Shown here piece by piece: positions 35,001 through 44,100 of a stretch of 64,000 bases of DNA. The notes beneath the pieces were generated by a model. The model saw only the letters and a list, made by a program, of their open reading frames with translations, was not told the DNA's origin and searched no databases. The DNA is from Paenibacillus shirakamiensis. GTDB lineage: Bacteria; Bacillota; Bacilli; Paenibacillales; Paenibacillaceae. Every line of letters begins with the position of its first letter. The stretch's first letter is position 1. The stretch is from NCBI RefSeq assembly GCF_017874255.1, contig NZ_JAGGLD010000001.1, forward strand, positions 1,240,001 through 1,304,000, in the 5' to 3' direction. A program made the position numbers and the translations under genes.

Positions 35001-38000
35001 TTTTCCCAGAACAAGGTGATCTTTAAGAAAAAACTCTTCGCCTGTGAACTGACTATGAAATTGTTGAGCTCTAAAATTGGAGATGTTGCTGTGTAATAAA
35101 GGATGAATATAGGGTCCAGATTGTAAGGGCACTGCTTTGGAGTATGGATCAAGTATCTGCTCTGGATACCAGTATCTTTCTCTAGTAAAAGGATACGTAG
35201 GCAAATGCATTCGATATGGGAGCCCACTTGGATACAAGTCTTGCCAAGAAAGGAGTTCACCATGAATCCATGATTTTGCTGCAAGTTCAAAATTTCTTTC
35301 CTTTATCCACTCTTCCATAGTGCGTTGACCCTCATTAGGAGATGTCAGCAGCGTATTCATTCTATCGATCTTCCCTCGAAATAGTCCTTCGATATTCGAT
35401 GATCCTTCTGCAAGAAGCTCTAGATATTGAAGCAATTCATCTGTATCTTGCACTTGGAAGATCGCCCGCTCCTCTTGAGCCACACGCCCTATCTGTAAGG
35501 TATACGCCAAAGCTTCCAGATCAAACGTCTCTGTCCTCGATCTTGTGACAAAATCAGCTAACCGCCGGGCATAGACTTGCAATTGCTCTTGCGTTCTTGC
35601 AGAAATTGGAATCCATTGCTTTTTGCCCGAACTATTGTCTTGATTATTTATCTCAAAAGTAGTGGATTGTGTTGGGTGAAATTCTTCTACAATCACCTGT
35701 GCATTAGATCCAGTAGCACCAAATGAACTAATACTTGCCCGTCTTGGAAATTGAATATTGTGCCCTTGCACAAATCCCACAGGTTGATTCCAAGGCCTAG
35801 CCTCTTGTTGAACAACAAAAGGGGAATTGGAGAAATCAATATGAGGATTAGATTGTGCGGAGTGTAAAGAAGGCACTAACGTTTTGTGATGGAGTTGCAA
35901 AATAACTTTATGAAGCGCAGCAATGCCTGCAGCTGATTCGGCATGACCAATATTAGATTTTACCGAACCGATTGCACAAAATTGCAGATCATTTGTATAG
36001 TTTTGAAACGCTTGAGTAAGCCCTTGCATCTCGATTGGATCACCTAATATAGTTCCCGTGCCATGTGCTTCCACATAAGTAATAGTGCGAGCATGTATAC
36101 CTACTTTCTCCAAACCCTGCTGTATCAAATCTGCTTGTGCAGAAGGGCTGGGAACAGTAATTCCACTAGCCTGCCCTCCATGATTAATGACACTCCCCTT
36201 AAGAATCGCGTAAATCTGGTCTTGATCCTCAATCGCTCGGGAAAGGGGTTTTAATAAAACAGCACCTACTCCTTCACTAGACACATATCCATCTCCTTCA
36301 TTACCAAAGGTTCGGCAGCGACCATCACTGGAGTGCATATCCATCATGCCATAAGTGATGTATTTAGCTGGATGAAGGGATAGATTCACTCCTCCCGCCA
36401 GCGCCACGCTGCATTCTCCTCGCTGTATGCTCTCGATAGCCAGATGGACTGCGGTTAGGGAAGAAGAACATACGGTATCCACTGCAATACTGGGACCATG
36501 GAAATTGCAAAAATAAGAGACCCGATTAGCTATGGGAGCATAATTAAGTGATAGTGAGACGGGCTCTTCTTTAGAAGCTTCAAGTCCGATAAGCGCATAA
36601 TCCTTATGCATCACTCCAACAAATACACCGACTGCATTGCGTTGTCGCTTATTTGGAGTTGTCAACGTGCTTGGGGTATATCCAGCATCTTCTATAGTCT
36701 CCCAACACGTCTGCAGAAAAAGTCTTTCTTGGGGATCGAGTCGCTCTGCTTCGCTAGGCGTAATATGGAAAAATTGCGGGTCAAAACAATCATAATCAGC
36801 GACAAATCCTCCCCATCGAGACATGCTTTTGCCAGATGGAGAGCGCATGTCGCTGAATTCTTTCCATGCCCAACGAGATGCTGGAATTTCTTGAATGCTA
36901 TCCTTACCTTCTAATAAATTTGTCCAGAATTCATCCAAGTTGGATGCACCCGGATACCGACCGGCCATCCCTATTACAGCGATATCTTCATTCGGTTGCG
37001 GTAGATGATCAGATAATATCAGAGGGATCTTTGTTAATTCTACCTCTTGGACAAGACCTATCCTTGGAAAGGCGCTAGCTAAATAATCCGTCAAATGATC
37101 AATCGTAGTATATTCAAAAAGTAGCGTCGGAGAAATATTTTTACCAATGATCTGTTCAATTTCTTGCGTAAGCCCAAGCAAACTGGCCGAATTCAACCCC
37201 ATTTGATAGTAGCCCATGTGAAGGTTAATTTCTGCTTCGGGACGATTTAAGCGCTGTGCTATTTTTTGAATTATATAGATCTGATACTCTCTTTTGGCTT
37301 GGTAGATGCTATCTGCCGGACTTTCTTCCATGCGTACATGCTTGCTTTTAAAATTAGTTAAGGCGGCAATCCTTTGTCCCGAACCGTTGTAAAACTCTAA
37401 ACACAACGATAGGAGCTCGTCACTTACTTTCACAGTGGAGGATCGAAGAGTTGTCCAACATGTACGCTGAATGAGTTCTCCTGCACGAAAGGACTCAATG
37501 TAAATAGGAAGAAATAATTCATTTTGTTCTCCGAATAGGGTGAACATTGCTCCTCCCGCAACTGCACTTGCATCTAGAAGTACGGGATGAAACATGAACG
37601 AGGATGCATGTTGTAGAAAATCCGTTTGCAGGGATAGTTCCATCTTTATACTTGCTGAACCACGCTGTATGCTACCTTCAGCCTGCATCCAGCCACTATG
37701 AATCAAGCCTTGCTGCTTACAACGTCCATAAATCTCATTCATTGTTACTCGTTCGCCATCCGAGATGCTGTTCGTTCCAAGATCATCTATAGTATCATCT
37801 TCGGTATTCCATAATTCAACTCCATGCATTTCAGCAGACATGTATAGGGAGGAACTGGGCAATGGTGTTTCCTGCTGCACTTGATCCGCTAATTGAATCT
37901 GCCAATGCCCGGCTTCAGTGCGGTAACATTCAAAAGTTAATGTAACTTCCTCATGCTCCTGAACCTTCAGGGGACGATATAATCTGAGATGACGAAGCTC

Positions 38001-38144
38001 CATGGAACGGTAGTCAAAGCCCTGTTCTCTGAACCATTGATAGCACATATCAATATAAGCTAATCCAGGTAGTACTTTGTTGCCGAGCACATGATGGTGC
38101 TTGAGGAATGGATGTTCATTCCCCATCTTTATATGCGTTCTCAT
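20061..38144 (-). CDS. PKS-D: DH-ACP-KS-DH-KR-ACP-KS-DH-KR-MT-ACP-KS-KR-ACP-KS-oMT
   Basis: About 6,027 residues. Start chosen at ATG 38144, which overlaps the PKS-C stop as ATGA and follows AGGGGGG; an in-frame ATG at 38186 lies inside PKS-C. Domains: DH1 (His17, completes the module begun by the KS0 of PKS-C); ACP (Ser319); KS1 (Cys559); DH2 (about His1043, motif ends in Ser not Pro); KR1 (about 1521, Tyr about 1662); ACP (Ser1815); KS2 (Cys2095); DH3 (about 2582); KR2 (about 3085, Tyr about 3227); C-MT (GAGTGG about 3513); ACP (Ser3774); KS3 (Cys4026); KR3 (about 4705, Tyr about 4847); ACP (Ser5002); KS4 (Cys5266, atypical, THSVGA for EAHGTG); O-methyltransferase-like domain (GCGHGTD about 5793). 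It predicts a diene, an alpha-methyl, a hydroxyl, and its O-methylation. No AT or ER is present. Confidence 0.95.
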   Translation of the reverse strand: MRTHIKMGNEHPFLKHHHVLGNKVLPGLAYIDMCYQWFREQGFDYRSMELRHLRLYRPLKVQEHEEVTLTFECYRTEAGHWQIQLADQVQQETPLPSSSLYMSAEMHGVELWNTEDDTIDDLGTNSISDGERVTMNEIYGRCKQQGLIHSGWMQAEGSIQRGSASIKMELSLQTDFLQHASSFMFHPVLLDASAVAGGAMFTLFGEQNELFLPIYIESFRAGELIQRTCWTTLRSSTVKVSDELLSLCLEFYNGSGQRIAALTNFKSKHVRMEESPADSIYQAKREYQIYIIQKIAQRLNRPEAEINLHMGYYQMGLNSASLLGLTQEIEQIIGKNISPTLLFEYTTIDHLTDYLASAFPRIGLVQEVELTKIPLILSDHLPQPNEDIAVIGMAGRYPGASNLDEFWTNLLEGKDSIQEIPASRWAWKEFSDMRSPSGKSMSRWGGFVADYDCFDPQFFHITPSEAERLDPQERLFLQTCWETIEDAGYTPSTLTTPNKRQRNAVGVFVGVMHKDYALIGLEASKEEPVSLSLNYAPIANRVSYFCNFHGPSIAVDTVCSSSLTAVHLAIESIQRGECSVALAGGVNLSLHPAKYITYGMMDMHSSDGRCRTFGNEGDGYVSSEGVGAVLLKPLSRAIEDQDQIYAILKGSVINHGGQASGITVPSPSAQADLIQQGLEKVGIHARTITYVEAHGTGTILGDPIEMQGLTQAFQNYTNDLQFCAIGSVKSNIGHAESAAGIAALHKVILQLHHKTLVPSLHSAQSNPHIDFSNSPFVVQQEARPWNQPVGFVQGHNIQFPRRASISSFGATGSNAQVIVEEFHPTQSTTFEINNQDNSSGKKQWIPISARTQEQLQVYARRLADFVTRSRTETFDLEALAYTLQIGRVAQEERAIFQVQDTDELLQYLELLAEGSSNIEGLFRGKIDRMNTLLTSPNEGQRTMEEWIKERNFELAAKSWIHGELLSWQDLYPSGLPYRMHLPTYPFTRERYWYPEQILDPYSKAVPLQSGPYIHPLLHSNISNFRAQQFHSQFTGEEFFLKDHLVLGKRMLSGAAHLEIIRAAMEQSQSTDNRVSQDFTVLRMQHIVWVSPITVSSNSLDVTVGLFPRESDIHNIAFEICEGHQSEKSTAALTREARVYSQGSVSWVASPREAHIALNLRDVQEECSQQVWESEEVYAVFQKMGINHGPTHQAINKVYVGTNQVLAKLQLMNSLIEDKSSYMLHPVLIDAAFQACVVLFVSQVENSQSAVVPYTLEELTLHHACTSEMWVWIRYSTDRGNDAIIPKLDLDLCDSTGKVCVELRGFSVREMESAVITPLKEPFNEADKYWGTVLMHPVWKEQREEHRHSLTEPDSAQVKKIIVLCDLPHLAPLQGEKDVDDTIYLLFNSAEAPSMHYLDDGAVQLFSHIQRLISTTHIGQIQVQIVTPRVGQGRLYGALLGMIRSLELESRRGSGQVIEIDVKASRAFLNEKLSDYARGNKEYYVRMVGQQRQVQVWEPIDPISKGHIIMPWKNKGVYLITGGGGGLGLIFACEIAHTVEEPIIILAGRSSINSTIQSSLQELQQVGAQVGYMQMDVANRSDVETGLKEIVQQYGRLDGIIHCAGVVNDQLILHKTSSQFETVLAPKVNGIIHLDEASSAMSLDFIIAFSSAASVFGNIGQADYATANAFMDLYAEYRNELEKKGLRSGRMLSINWPLWEDAGMHMESQAKQDMMRRGLLPLQTDSGIQSLYEAWTTRHHQVLVLAGDIPTIHQRMCYASTIENTLTASNQELSATVEEVHDRVVQYLKEVLSSIIKLPKERIEVVAYIEDFGMDSIVILQVTNEMEKKLGSLSKTLFYEYRNLNELAHYLLRQYPDAWLTDDSSERNKRELSKLKNMEENPQRISSMATHLPSNVRLSSLSKLNRAPLPLVQKSSSIAPPTQATDIAVIGLSGRYPGARNLEEFWHNLKHGVDCITEIPHERWDYSQQPADLHSRNSRWGGFIEGVDEFDPGFFNISPREAETMDPQERIFLERVYEAMEDAGYVRNVYRENGTEHTGNIGVYVGVMYEEYQLYGAQEQQQGRPVALSGNAASIANRVSYYCNFTGPSMTIATMCSSSLTAIHLACQSLISNECNLAIAGGVNLSIHPNKYLLLGQGQFVSTKGRCESFGKGGDGYVPAEGVGAVLLKPLAKAIEDHDPIYGVIKGTAINHGGKVSGYTVPNPNAQAEVIRRSLQQSGVDAREISYIEAHGTGTSLGDPIEMAGLVKSFEGSTQDRQFCAIGSVKSNIGHAESAAGIAGLTKVLLQLKYSQLVPTLHAKELNPNIDFAQTPFVVQQELTSWSRPMINKNGESKEYPRTAGLSSFGAGGSNAHVVIQEYIPVYSEQKNMKDFESESVLIVLSARNEERLKEQVERLLHDIQHRPIEEHDLGNLAYTLQIGREAMEERFACTATSISEIQRKLKSYMAGASIPKEWHQDGVKRNKEMVSSLMKDDDMLRTLDMWMVKEKYEQVLELWVKGFPIPWLNLYPDPDKYHRMHLPTYPFAREKYWVPHSTLNRYWNNKVDWAVSQKQGLHPLVHANTTDLLEQRYTSTFYGNEFFLTDHKVLGRSIMPVAAYLEMVRSAVDEATLSLRKEQCCLRFKHIYCLHPLSMSTTPVKVHIGLYPSGQTQLDFDIYSYLEDRQEKMSYCKGAVEWNVRDEEETLLDLIRLQRECNQGVVESDQIYETFRQLGIEYGKGFQGLQRLHIGLNEIIAEIVLPMQIKDTFDAFVLHPSLLDAAFQATLGFHLNQSELQEKGIFLPYAIDEVNVLASCSSTMWGLVRYHGEQYSENSMEKFDIDLCNEQGQICIRMKGFSIRNYNEPLGLVGTEANQKMKFKSDMRTLTYKTVWEPMGLKTGMNCSNIAISTARVIIFGEAGQWRDSFLDSYTDAVWIDIQSHESVDTLYSKLLKLGQFSHIIWLAPSEEIHTATDEQWIKEQQSGVFHVHRLVQAVLQLELEGTSLAWTFITFQAQSIHRSDRIRTAHSSVHGYVGSMAKEFAAYWHVSLIDLELGALPSAKDLMSIPNDLKGITVAYRSGEWFYPQLIEIQGQLPESTKYKNHGVYVVIGGAGGIGEAWTEYMISNYQAQVIWIGRRNPDAAIIESLERLAQLGPAPYYISADASDLESLQQAYRQIKQQFPIIHGVIHSAIVMEDHTIALLDEQSLGAVLSAKVDVSVRISQVFSQEKLDFILFFSSFNAVARPIGQSNYSAGCTFKEAYAAYLNQTGDYPVQVIQWGYWGHVGIVASEVYRDRMALLGMGSIESSEAMLTLEFLLHSPLTTLTLLKIDRPIASELISYPEVLTIYSSSNLCYTEKSRGGLKLPAKLYQADSAIISKLTLYDGAKEMTNLIQSILAVSLREMGVFNSNILPKYSQWVEASQLFVHPIQHFENYGLDDLWTQWDASKTGWLQDANLRPQVVLTEMMLRSLTEVLCGSKAATDIMFPNSSLALVEGIYKNNLVAESFNEILADVLIHHVKERLQHGGNPYLRILEIGAGTGGTSERIFNKLEPYQDYIQVYNYTDISRAFLMHAKQQYGQYPYITYGIFNVEEDAAAQEIQLGSYDIVVATNVLHATKNIRRTVRNIKNLMHKDGLLLVNEITGNDLFTHVTFGLLEGWWAYEDAALRAPGGPGIAPKRWQSILSEEGFNSILFPALDVHPMGQQIICAKSDGIGRQVRSHPFLEGEADVLKQQRASDDVADSNFYEEDDLMDTFSMEHDNYLRQKSQQYFRHLIGQVLKLPQHKLDTTEPLETYGLDSIIVVQLTESLRPKLKGVTSTLFFEHKTIDSLVNHFIEHEPDALRTLVGAELSSTRNSNSIAESRNPKLESSASEYQLKSTFRYENSQKQQTISQVQDIAIIGISGRFPLAEGVHELWDNVKKARNCITEIPLDRWNGLDYYHPLKGKEGLTYSKWGGFVQDIYAFDPLFFHISPKEAAQMDPQERLFLEVAYASIEDAGYTPAALNPNKKVGVFTGVMNANYPTGAKYWSIANRVSYTLDFHGPSMAVDTACSSSLTALHLALESMYSGMSECALVGGVNLIVDPEHYVRLSSANMLSSGDTCKAFGAEADGFVDGESVSAMILKPLSKAVADGDHIYGVIKGSALNAGGKTNGYTVPNPAAQRQVIADAMQRAGVHPRTISYIEAHGTGTALGDPIEIAGLTQAFAYHTQDKQFCAIGSIKSNVGHSESASGMTGLVKVLMQMKHQQIAPTLHASVVNPEISFEQTPFILQHTLEEWRRPLLNMDGTEQEYPRRAGISSFGAGGANAHIVVEEYIDQEVNIHDASNANQPVLIVLSAKNEDRLKAMTHRLLEDIVQNNYTDDILRNMAYTLQLGREDMEERLAVPARTINDLIATLKSFLSDEDIPLEYYRGNTKVNSEITKVLSSDPEMHRTIGAWIQQQKWPRLLELWVKGLEIPWKLLYEKQAIPPRRMSLPSYPFSKERYLIKGTFNKVKQNIENVTPEERSDIMTFEEIWIETELQTYLDINGTDKEKVWVILLDNEQDKDKFWNELKKLNSHITFEFIHESANSAMLSAAFDQVNALHQEVDAVIDFRWLTPSSPDHRTTGLVHLLQSLTRTRLKVNKLLVAGAFITELERCSMESWIGFERSIGNVIPNIQMIVVIGETLLERNDVAVSHWVERIYREVNSTSKGSVLYREGKRCVCHIKSTTVLDRVVEPKWVEGATYLITGGLGGLGYLCAEHIATLKRVKLILTGRSVVEIEMHKKLDALVALGSDVTYIQTDVCDVVQMREQIDGLDPRFGPIRGVIHAAGVQDNLNLVEKDIEQFNRILSPKVNGTILLDELLMNEPLDFICYFSSSSAILGDFGSCDYAVGNRFLMAYASYRNSLQQQGLRNGRALALNWPLWRDGGMGFVNNELESMYLKASGQRYLEKEEGLNLLDQVGSHLGDHQLVLVGERNRVELFLGLSANSRMKMDYDHAKYDRTDYDMTLEQKVRKTLQEQIGKVLHIALEKIEGDVNLVDFGFDSISFAEFAARLNEIYGLQLIPSIFFKYPTLNKLIGYLLSKHNQQLQESHGLEEKTKVPPTRSALSVHQIPYLLNETAVSVTESSLIIEPQQSEVHLPIHEPIAIIGMSGRFPGADNVEQFWELISTGKTAIREMPRARRNDMIHLEDISDSIQKNQRNTWGGFLSEIDKFDPLFFGISPREAELMDPQQRLFLEEAWHALEDAGYMGERIIGTSCGVYVGVEESQYREITGDRGEISANQNATLAARIAYKLDLKGPNFAITAACSSGLVAVHQACQALRSGDCNLALAGGISLAISNSMFEGLDNASMLSSDGVCAVFDQRANGMVPGEAVAVLMLKPLTQAIQDKDRIYGCIQASGVNYDGHTNGMTAPSSTSQEELLKSIYSKYAIQPESIDYLMTHSVGAKIGDSIEIEALANLFKESSSNSGSPDEEEQCALGSVKPLIGHTFAASGIVSMITLLLAMRHKQILPLPQFQMESEYINLKTTPLYISKSVKPWSSAKGPLRGAVSTTGISGTNAHVVIDHYDMPLDAATEFFNSQNTQVILLSAKTKERLLAVIDQQLEYLNSNRSSSASLRDIAYTLAVGRESMKCRIAFVVESKEQWVRDLIHFKKTHALDNLNVIEQDIAQDEMQELVKNALETLQADVLATLWSKGAFVPWEIWYQNQPGARIISLPTYPFKKRRCWVDAKPSIEESREKTKGEHSVPPPATINKVDELYSFNAMERTLEFQEEYLTFAPFESKIEGFSMSSVLLHPEQYPEEAAWVRAKQIEMRQVLFWKEDLHLHQHILDIGCGHGTDVIQMASLYPHIHTHGYTISQAQAALGNERIHSMKLASRASIVHRDSALDPFPRKFDLIFGIEVCCHISEKHSLFQNIDRSLTEEGTILFMDFMANLRGPIVDHAIGIHIATVQQWIELLTTHHFKLEEIIDVSPEIANYLDDPECSRNTEHITPVARDSIRSYANNAISLRRGWIRYCLFKIRKNKMMSQRELSDYNHAKIAHPIPYAKAKQEMLQNATTLYPPASKN

Positions 38145-41100
38145 CCGTGTTCCCCCCTTACATTTATCTCTGGTGAGCGCCACCAATTCGATATGTCTGA
38201 ATCGCTATCTTTTAAAAAGTCTGTATGTTCAAGCATCCTCACCGGAAGTGGAAGAGGTTTTCTTAACAAGTTCACCGAACGCTTCTCTATCCATCTTTCG
38301 AGTATGACATGTACATTGGTTCCCCCATCGGCAAAACAGTTCAGTGCTGCCACGGAATTTCCTTCCCAAGGTGTGAATGCCCTATCAAAATATATAGGAG
38401 ATTGATCTAAATCATAATGTTTCATGGCGGACTGTCCGGATATAAATGGTAACCGCACTTGCTGCTCTAGCATACATACAATTTTGATTAGTCCGGCCAT
38501 CCCTTCAGCACACAGCGGATGTCCTATATTGGGTTTGATGGATCCGATGCCTAGTGGCATATTGCTGTCATTGCGATAGACTTGCTCAATAGCTTTTAAC
38601 TCTAAGAGATCTGTAATTTCCGATCCGGAACCATTGGCCTCAATATACCGAATATCTTGAGGAGACTTCCCGCTTGTAACGATCGCCTTACGCATCACTT
38701 CCATTTGTGCATGTACATTGGGTGCCGCCGGTCCAGCAGTACGTCCGTCATTGTTCACCTCCATGCCGCTTATAACAGCATAGATACAATCCCCATCCTT
38801 GACTGCCTGCTCAACAGATTTCAGCATCACCATACCGATTCCTTCAGATAAGACTACCCCATTGGCTTTGGCATCAAAAACATGAAACTCAGATGTTGGA
38901 CATAAGATGCCGCGCTGCTGAAATAGCCGATGAATTCGATCCGAACTCAACATACTCACGCCACCCACAAGGGCCGAATTAATATCACCTCTTTGTAAGG
39001 CTTGAATAGCAATATTCATCCCTACTAAGGAAGAAGAACACGCTGTATCTACCACAAGACTAGGACCATGCAGATCAAAATAATGAGAAATATTCGCAGC
39101 TAGATAATTCGCTCCAAAAGCTACTATAGGATGATTTGCTTCAATAAGGTCTCGCTCATCCGGTACATGTTGACTTCTTGCTCCAACATAGACACCAACC
39201 GATTGGCCCTTAATCTCCTCTGTGGTATATCCTGCATGATGGAGCAGCTTTAGACTCTCTTCTAAAAGCAATAGGGCTTGAGGGTCCATCGCCTTCGCAT
39301 CCTGTTCGCTAATATGGAAGTATTCTGGAGATATACGGGTTGAACGATCTAATAACCCCGCATAATAGCGCTCCTCGCACGGCCAAAAGTCAGCTGGAAC
39401 ACGCTGTATAGCAGAACGGCCTTGACTTAGTAATTCCCAATACTCATCCAACGTTCGTGCCCCTGGAAATTGACAAGACATTCCGACGATAGCAATGTTA
39501 TAACCTTCTGGGCATGTAGTTAATGTACTTTGTGTTTCTATGAGCCTAGATGGTGAATTGTCCGTTGAAGCGTCTGATTCTATGAACCAATCGACTAAAG
39601 TTACACTTTCATCCGTTCGTACTGCCCGTTTGAACATCTCGCGAAGTGTGGCTTGATGATTCTCCTCTAACCAAGCAGCAAATAAGCTTACACTAGGATA
39701 TTCATATAAAATAGATGGAGCCAAATCAATGTGCATCTCATTTCGTAAGGAGCGCAGCACCTGTGTTAATAAAATCGAGTCTACGCCATATTCACTAAAT
39801 AGCATCTGTGCATCTAGATGATCCTCCTTAAGTTTAAGCTCACTTGCAAATAACTGACTCACCCATGCCTCAGTAGACTTTAGCAGGCTCGGTGGCTCCC
39901 CATTTTCTCCAACTTGACTTGATTTTTTTAGTGGGGAATGTTGGCTTAACATAGATTTATTTACTCTGTTATCCGTATGAGTTGATTCGCTTATACCAGA
40001 GAGCAATGTACGCTTCATCAGTAGGGAGGGATTCCATAGCAAAGGATTAACAATAGCGGGAAGCACTACGGCTCCAACATCATTGGCTATTACATAATCT
40101 AATAATTGCAATCCCTCATCATTGGTATGACTCCAAAGCCCAGAGTGATTATACACTGTACTCTTCACCTCACCGAGCCCTACTTCTTTCCAACTAGGCC
40201 ATTGAATACTAATTATTCGATGCTCATTTCGATGTGCCTGAGCCATATAATCCATATAGCTATTAGCCATAGCATAATCACTCTGTCCAGAGGCTAGGGA
40301 TGGGACAATGGCGGATACAGAAGAGAAGAGGATAAAAAATAATAAGGGTTCTCCCCTCATACTCTGGTATAGACAATCTAGTCCCTTGATTTTAGGAGCT
40401 AGTACCGTCTCAATAGTTCCTAATGATTTACGAATAAATGCTGGAGTATCAAGATCTCCAAGTCCAGCGGAATGAAGGACTCCCTGGATCGGTCCCCACT
40501 GCTCCTTGACTTTATTAACTGTTTGCTGAACCTCTTGGACATCGGTCAAATCTAATGCAAACGTTTTCACCTCTGCGCCCAGTGCTTCCAAAGCGAGTAT
40601 AGCTTCTATTTTCTTAAAAGTAGTAGAATCCATCTCCTTATCTAGGTCTTCCCATTGTTCTCTAGGGGGCAGCACCTCTCTACCAGTTAAGACAATCTTT
40701 CTTACGCCATAATGCTCTACAAAATGCTTCGCACATAACGCCCCAATTCCACGAGTTCCTCCCGTGATCCAGAGCACACCTTTAATAAAATTAATTTTCC
40801 TGTCTATATGAGGACCATGAAGCGGTAACTCTGCTAAATAAGCCTCATATCTTGTCCCTTCTCTATAGCATGCTTCCGAGTCTTCACTATACATATGCAG
40901 CTCATTTAGAATCTGAATTGCAATGGTTTCATCAGAACTATTCACGTCTACATCTACATGCCGTGAACACACTTCACCATATTCACTTTGTAGCATTCGA
41001 TACAGACCCACGCGACTCGCACCGTGCAGTCTAGGGGTGATATTTTTGTAGGATTCGAGTCCTTTTGTAATCAATATGGCTATTTTTCTATCTGAATCTG

Positions 41101-44100
41101 CATATTCCACGTAGTTCTGAAGACAAGATATCCAAGCTAAAGATTCGTCCTCTAGTACAGCACATCCCGTGATATCGACGAAACCCGAATATGCTCCCCA
41201 TTCTCTGTCCTCATCTTTTACTGGTGCTTCTATTGTTAGAATATGGCTTCCCGGTACTAGCCTTGCTAGTTCTGAAGCTAACACCATTGTATGTTCAGAT
41301 GCTAGAATACATAAGGAACGTAGGCTACTATTTGACTTAGATCGTTTAGAAATCCGCCACTGCTTTTGAAGAATCTTCTTGTGTCTTGATTGGCCGGGAT
41401 GTAAGGGATGTTCAGATGTATGAGTATTTCTAACTTGTTTCCGAGATTTAGATGTCTCTTGTTCTTGGGGTAACCAATAGCGTTCCTTAACAAAAGGATA
41501 GGTCGGCAGACTGATACGATGAGGTTCCTGATTCTTAAGTAATTCATTCCAATGTACATGTACTCCATGAGTCCAAAGAGATGCGATCTTCCCCCATTTC
41601 CCTTGGTGCATCCATTGGTCGAGTAATGCCTGCGTGTCCATATCATCCGCAAATAAGTTAGATAACCAAGGGGATTGTTTCGATTGACCTCTATATATTT
41701 GAGGATTGTTCAAGTCGCCCTTTAGAAATTGTTCCATAAGATGGATCAATTCTTCAATGTCATTACTTATAAAAATTACCCGTTCGTTCCACGCTTCTCT
41801 TCCTGTTTGTAGTGTGAATGCTACGTCTTCCAACAACATTTTAGTTCGATACTCGCTACATGTAACTTGAGCGGTACATAATATGAGATAATCCATAATT
41901 TTAACAACGTATTGATGTAGCTGCTCTTCATTCTTAGCTGATACGGGAACAAGCGAGGGTCTAATCTGGTTAAAAGGATCCCTTGGTTGTTCTCCGTCCA
42001 GCTGGTAATTGGGAATATATTCTTCCATAATGAGGTGAGCATTCGAGCCTGTTGCACCGAATGAACTTAATCCTGCACGCCTAGGAAAGGTAGTCTGTAC
42101 ACCATCTATGTCCATAAAAGGCTGTGACCATGCCTCTAACTGCGTTTGAATCCGAAATGGGGAGTCTATAAAATCAATATAAGGATTTGCTTCTTCCACA
42201 TGTAGTGAGGGTACCAACGTTCTATGATATAGCTGAAGGATGCTTTTTTGTAATCCACTTATTCCGGCAGCAGATTCGGCGTGTCCAATATTAGATTTGA
42301 CTGATCCTATAGAGCAGAATTGCTTATCTTCTGTATGTTGATTAAAAGCTTGTATTAAACCTTCCATTTCAATAGGATCGCCAAGTGAAGTACCCGTTCC
42401 GTGTGCTTCGATATAAGAAATGGTTCTTGCTTTAATATTCGCCTTTTCCAGGCAATCTCGGATTAACTCAGCTTGTCCAACAGGGCTTGGAACTGTAATT
42501 CCACTTCCTGCCCCGACGTGGTTGATTGCACTTCCTTTAATTACAGCATAGATATGATCTCCATCTTCTACCGCATTTTTTAAAGGCTTTAGCACAACAG
42601 TCCCCACGCCATCACTGGATACGTACCCATCACCATCTTTGCCAAAAGAGCGGCAACGTCCGTCACTTGCATGCATACCCATAAATCCATATGAAATATA
42701 TTTATTTGGATGAAGGGATAGATTTACTCCTCCTGCCAGAGCCACCTCACATTCTTCAAGTCTTAGACTTTGCATAGCGAGATGTACAGCTGTTAAGGAA
42801 GAAGAACATACGGTGTCAATTGTCATACTTGGACCATGAAAATTACAAAAATATGAGATGCGATTGGCAATCGGGGCATCATTCATAGCTATTGATACGG
42901 CTTGACCTCTAGCTACAGCTTCAGCACCTAAAAAAGCGTAATCTTTATGCATAACACCGGCGAATACACCCACCTTATTTCGCTTCTGTTTCCCCTTAGA
43001 TTTCACTATATTTTTAGGGGTGTAGCCCGCATCTTCTATGGCTTCCCAACATACCTCTAAAAAAAGACGTTCCTGCGGATCCATAGCTTCTGCTTCTTTG
43101 GGAGTAATTCGGAAAAAGGATGCATCAAAACAATCATAGTCCTCCACAAAGCCTCCCCACCGAGAAATCGATTTGCCTGAAGGAGTCTCTAGATCTTCGG
43201 TCTGTTTCCAGTTCCAACGGTCTAAAGTTACTTCTGTTATAGCATCGACTCCAGCCTTCAAATTAGACCAGAATTCTTCTATATTTCTCGCTTGGGGATA
43301 TCGTCCAGACATACCGATTACGGCAATATCTGAATTCGCTAGGGGTACAGTACTTTCCCGTGCTTCTATATTCATTCCTTCTGTTAAAGATGAATTTATA
43401 CTAGTATCCTGAGTATCCCGTAGTTTATTTAGATCTATTTGTCCCTGCTCTGTTAAATACTGAACCAACTGAGTAATTGTGCTGTGTTCAAATAACAATG
43501 TAGGTGATATTGGCTTGTCAAGGCTTTGTTCTATAGATACAGCCAGATTTAGAAGGTCAACCGAATGAAGGCCCATCTCGAAAAAACCTATATCTTTACG
43601 TATCTTTATTGTTTCCAACTCTAAATAATCAGCGATTAGGCATACAATAGATGCTTCCACTTCATGTATAGTAGAAAGTTCATCAGAATGCTTGATGTAC
43701 AGATCTGGCTTAGTAATGTTCTTCTCTTCTAGGTTCCGTATTAACTTCAATGTAAAATTAATCAGTTCTGCTATCTTTTGCCCGTGATGATTAAAAAACC
43801 CCATTGTATAAGATAGGAGATCTCCACTTCGTACTATAGAAGATATATCTACTTTGGCCCAACTGCTAGTGTCCATAAGTTCGGTTGCCCGGAATGATTC
43901 AAAATACAGAGGCAAGAACATCACGGTATCGTCTTTCAGCAGATCTTCATACCAACTTCCTATGACACCAGCTCCGCAGCCATCCAATAATGCAGGGTGG
44001 AACATAAATCCTTCCGCACTTTCAAGTGCATCTGAGTGCAGCTCAGCCTGTACACAAATAGCATTATTGTACTCATATACATTGCCCTTAGCTTGCATAA

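Noticed and set aside
38144..38186. Upstream ATG at 38186 as start of PKS-D
   Set aside because: It lies inside PKS-C; ATG 38144 has AGGGGGG upstream and the ATGA overlap seen repeatedly in this operon.
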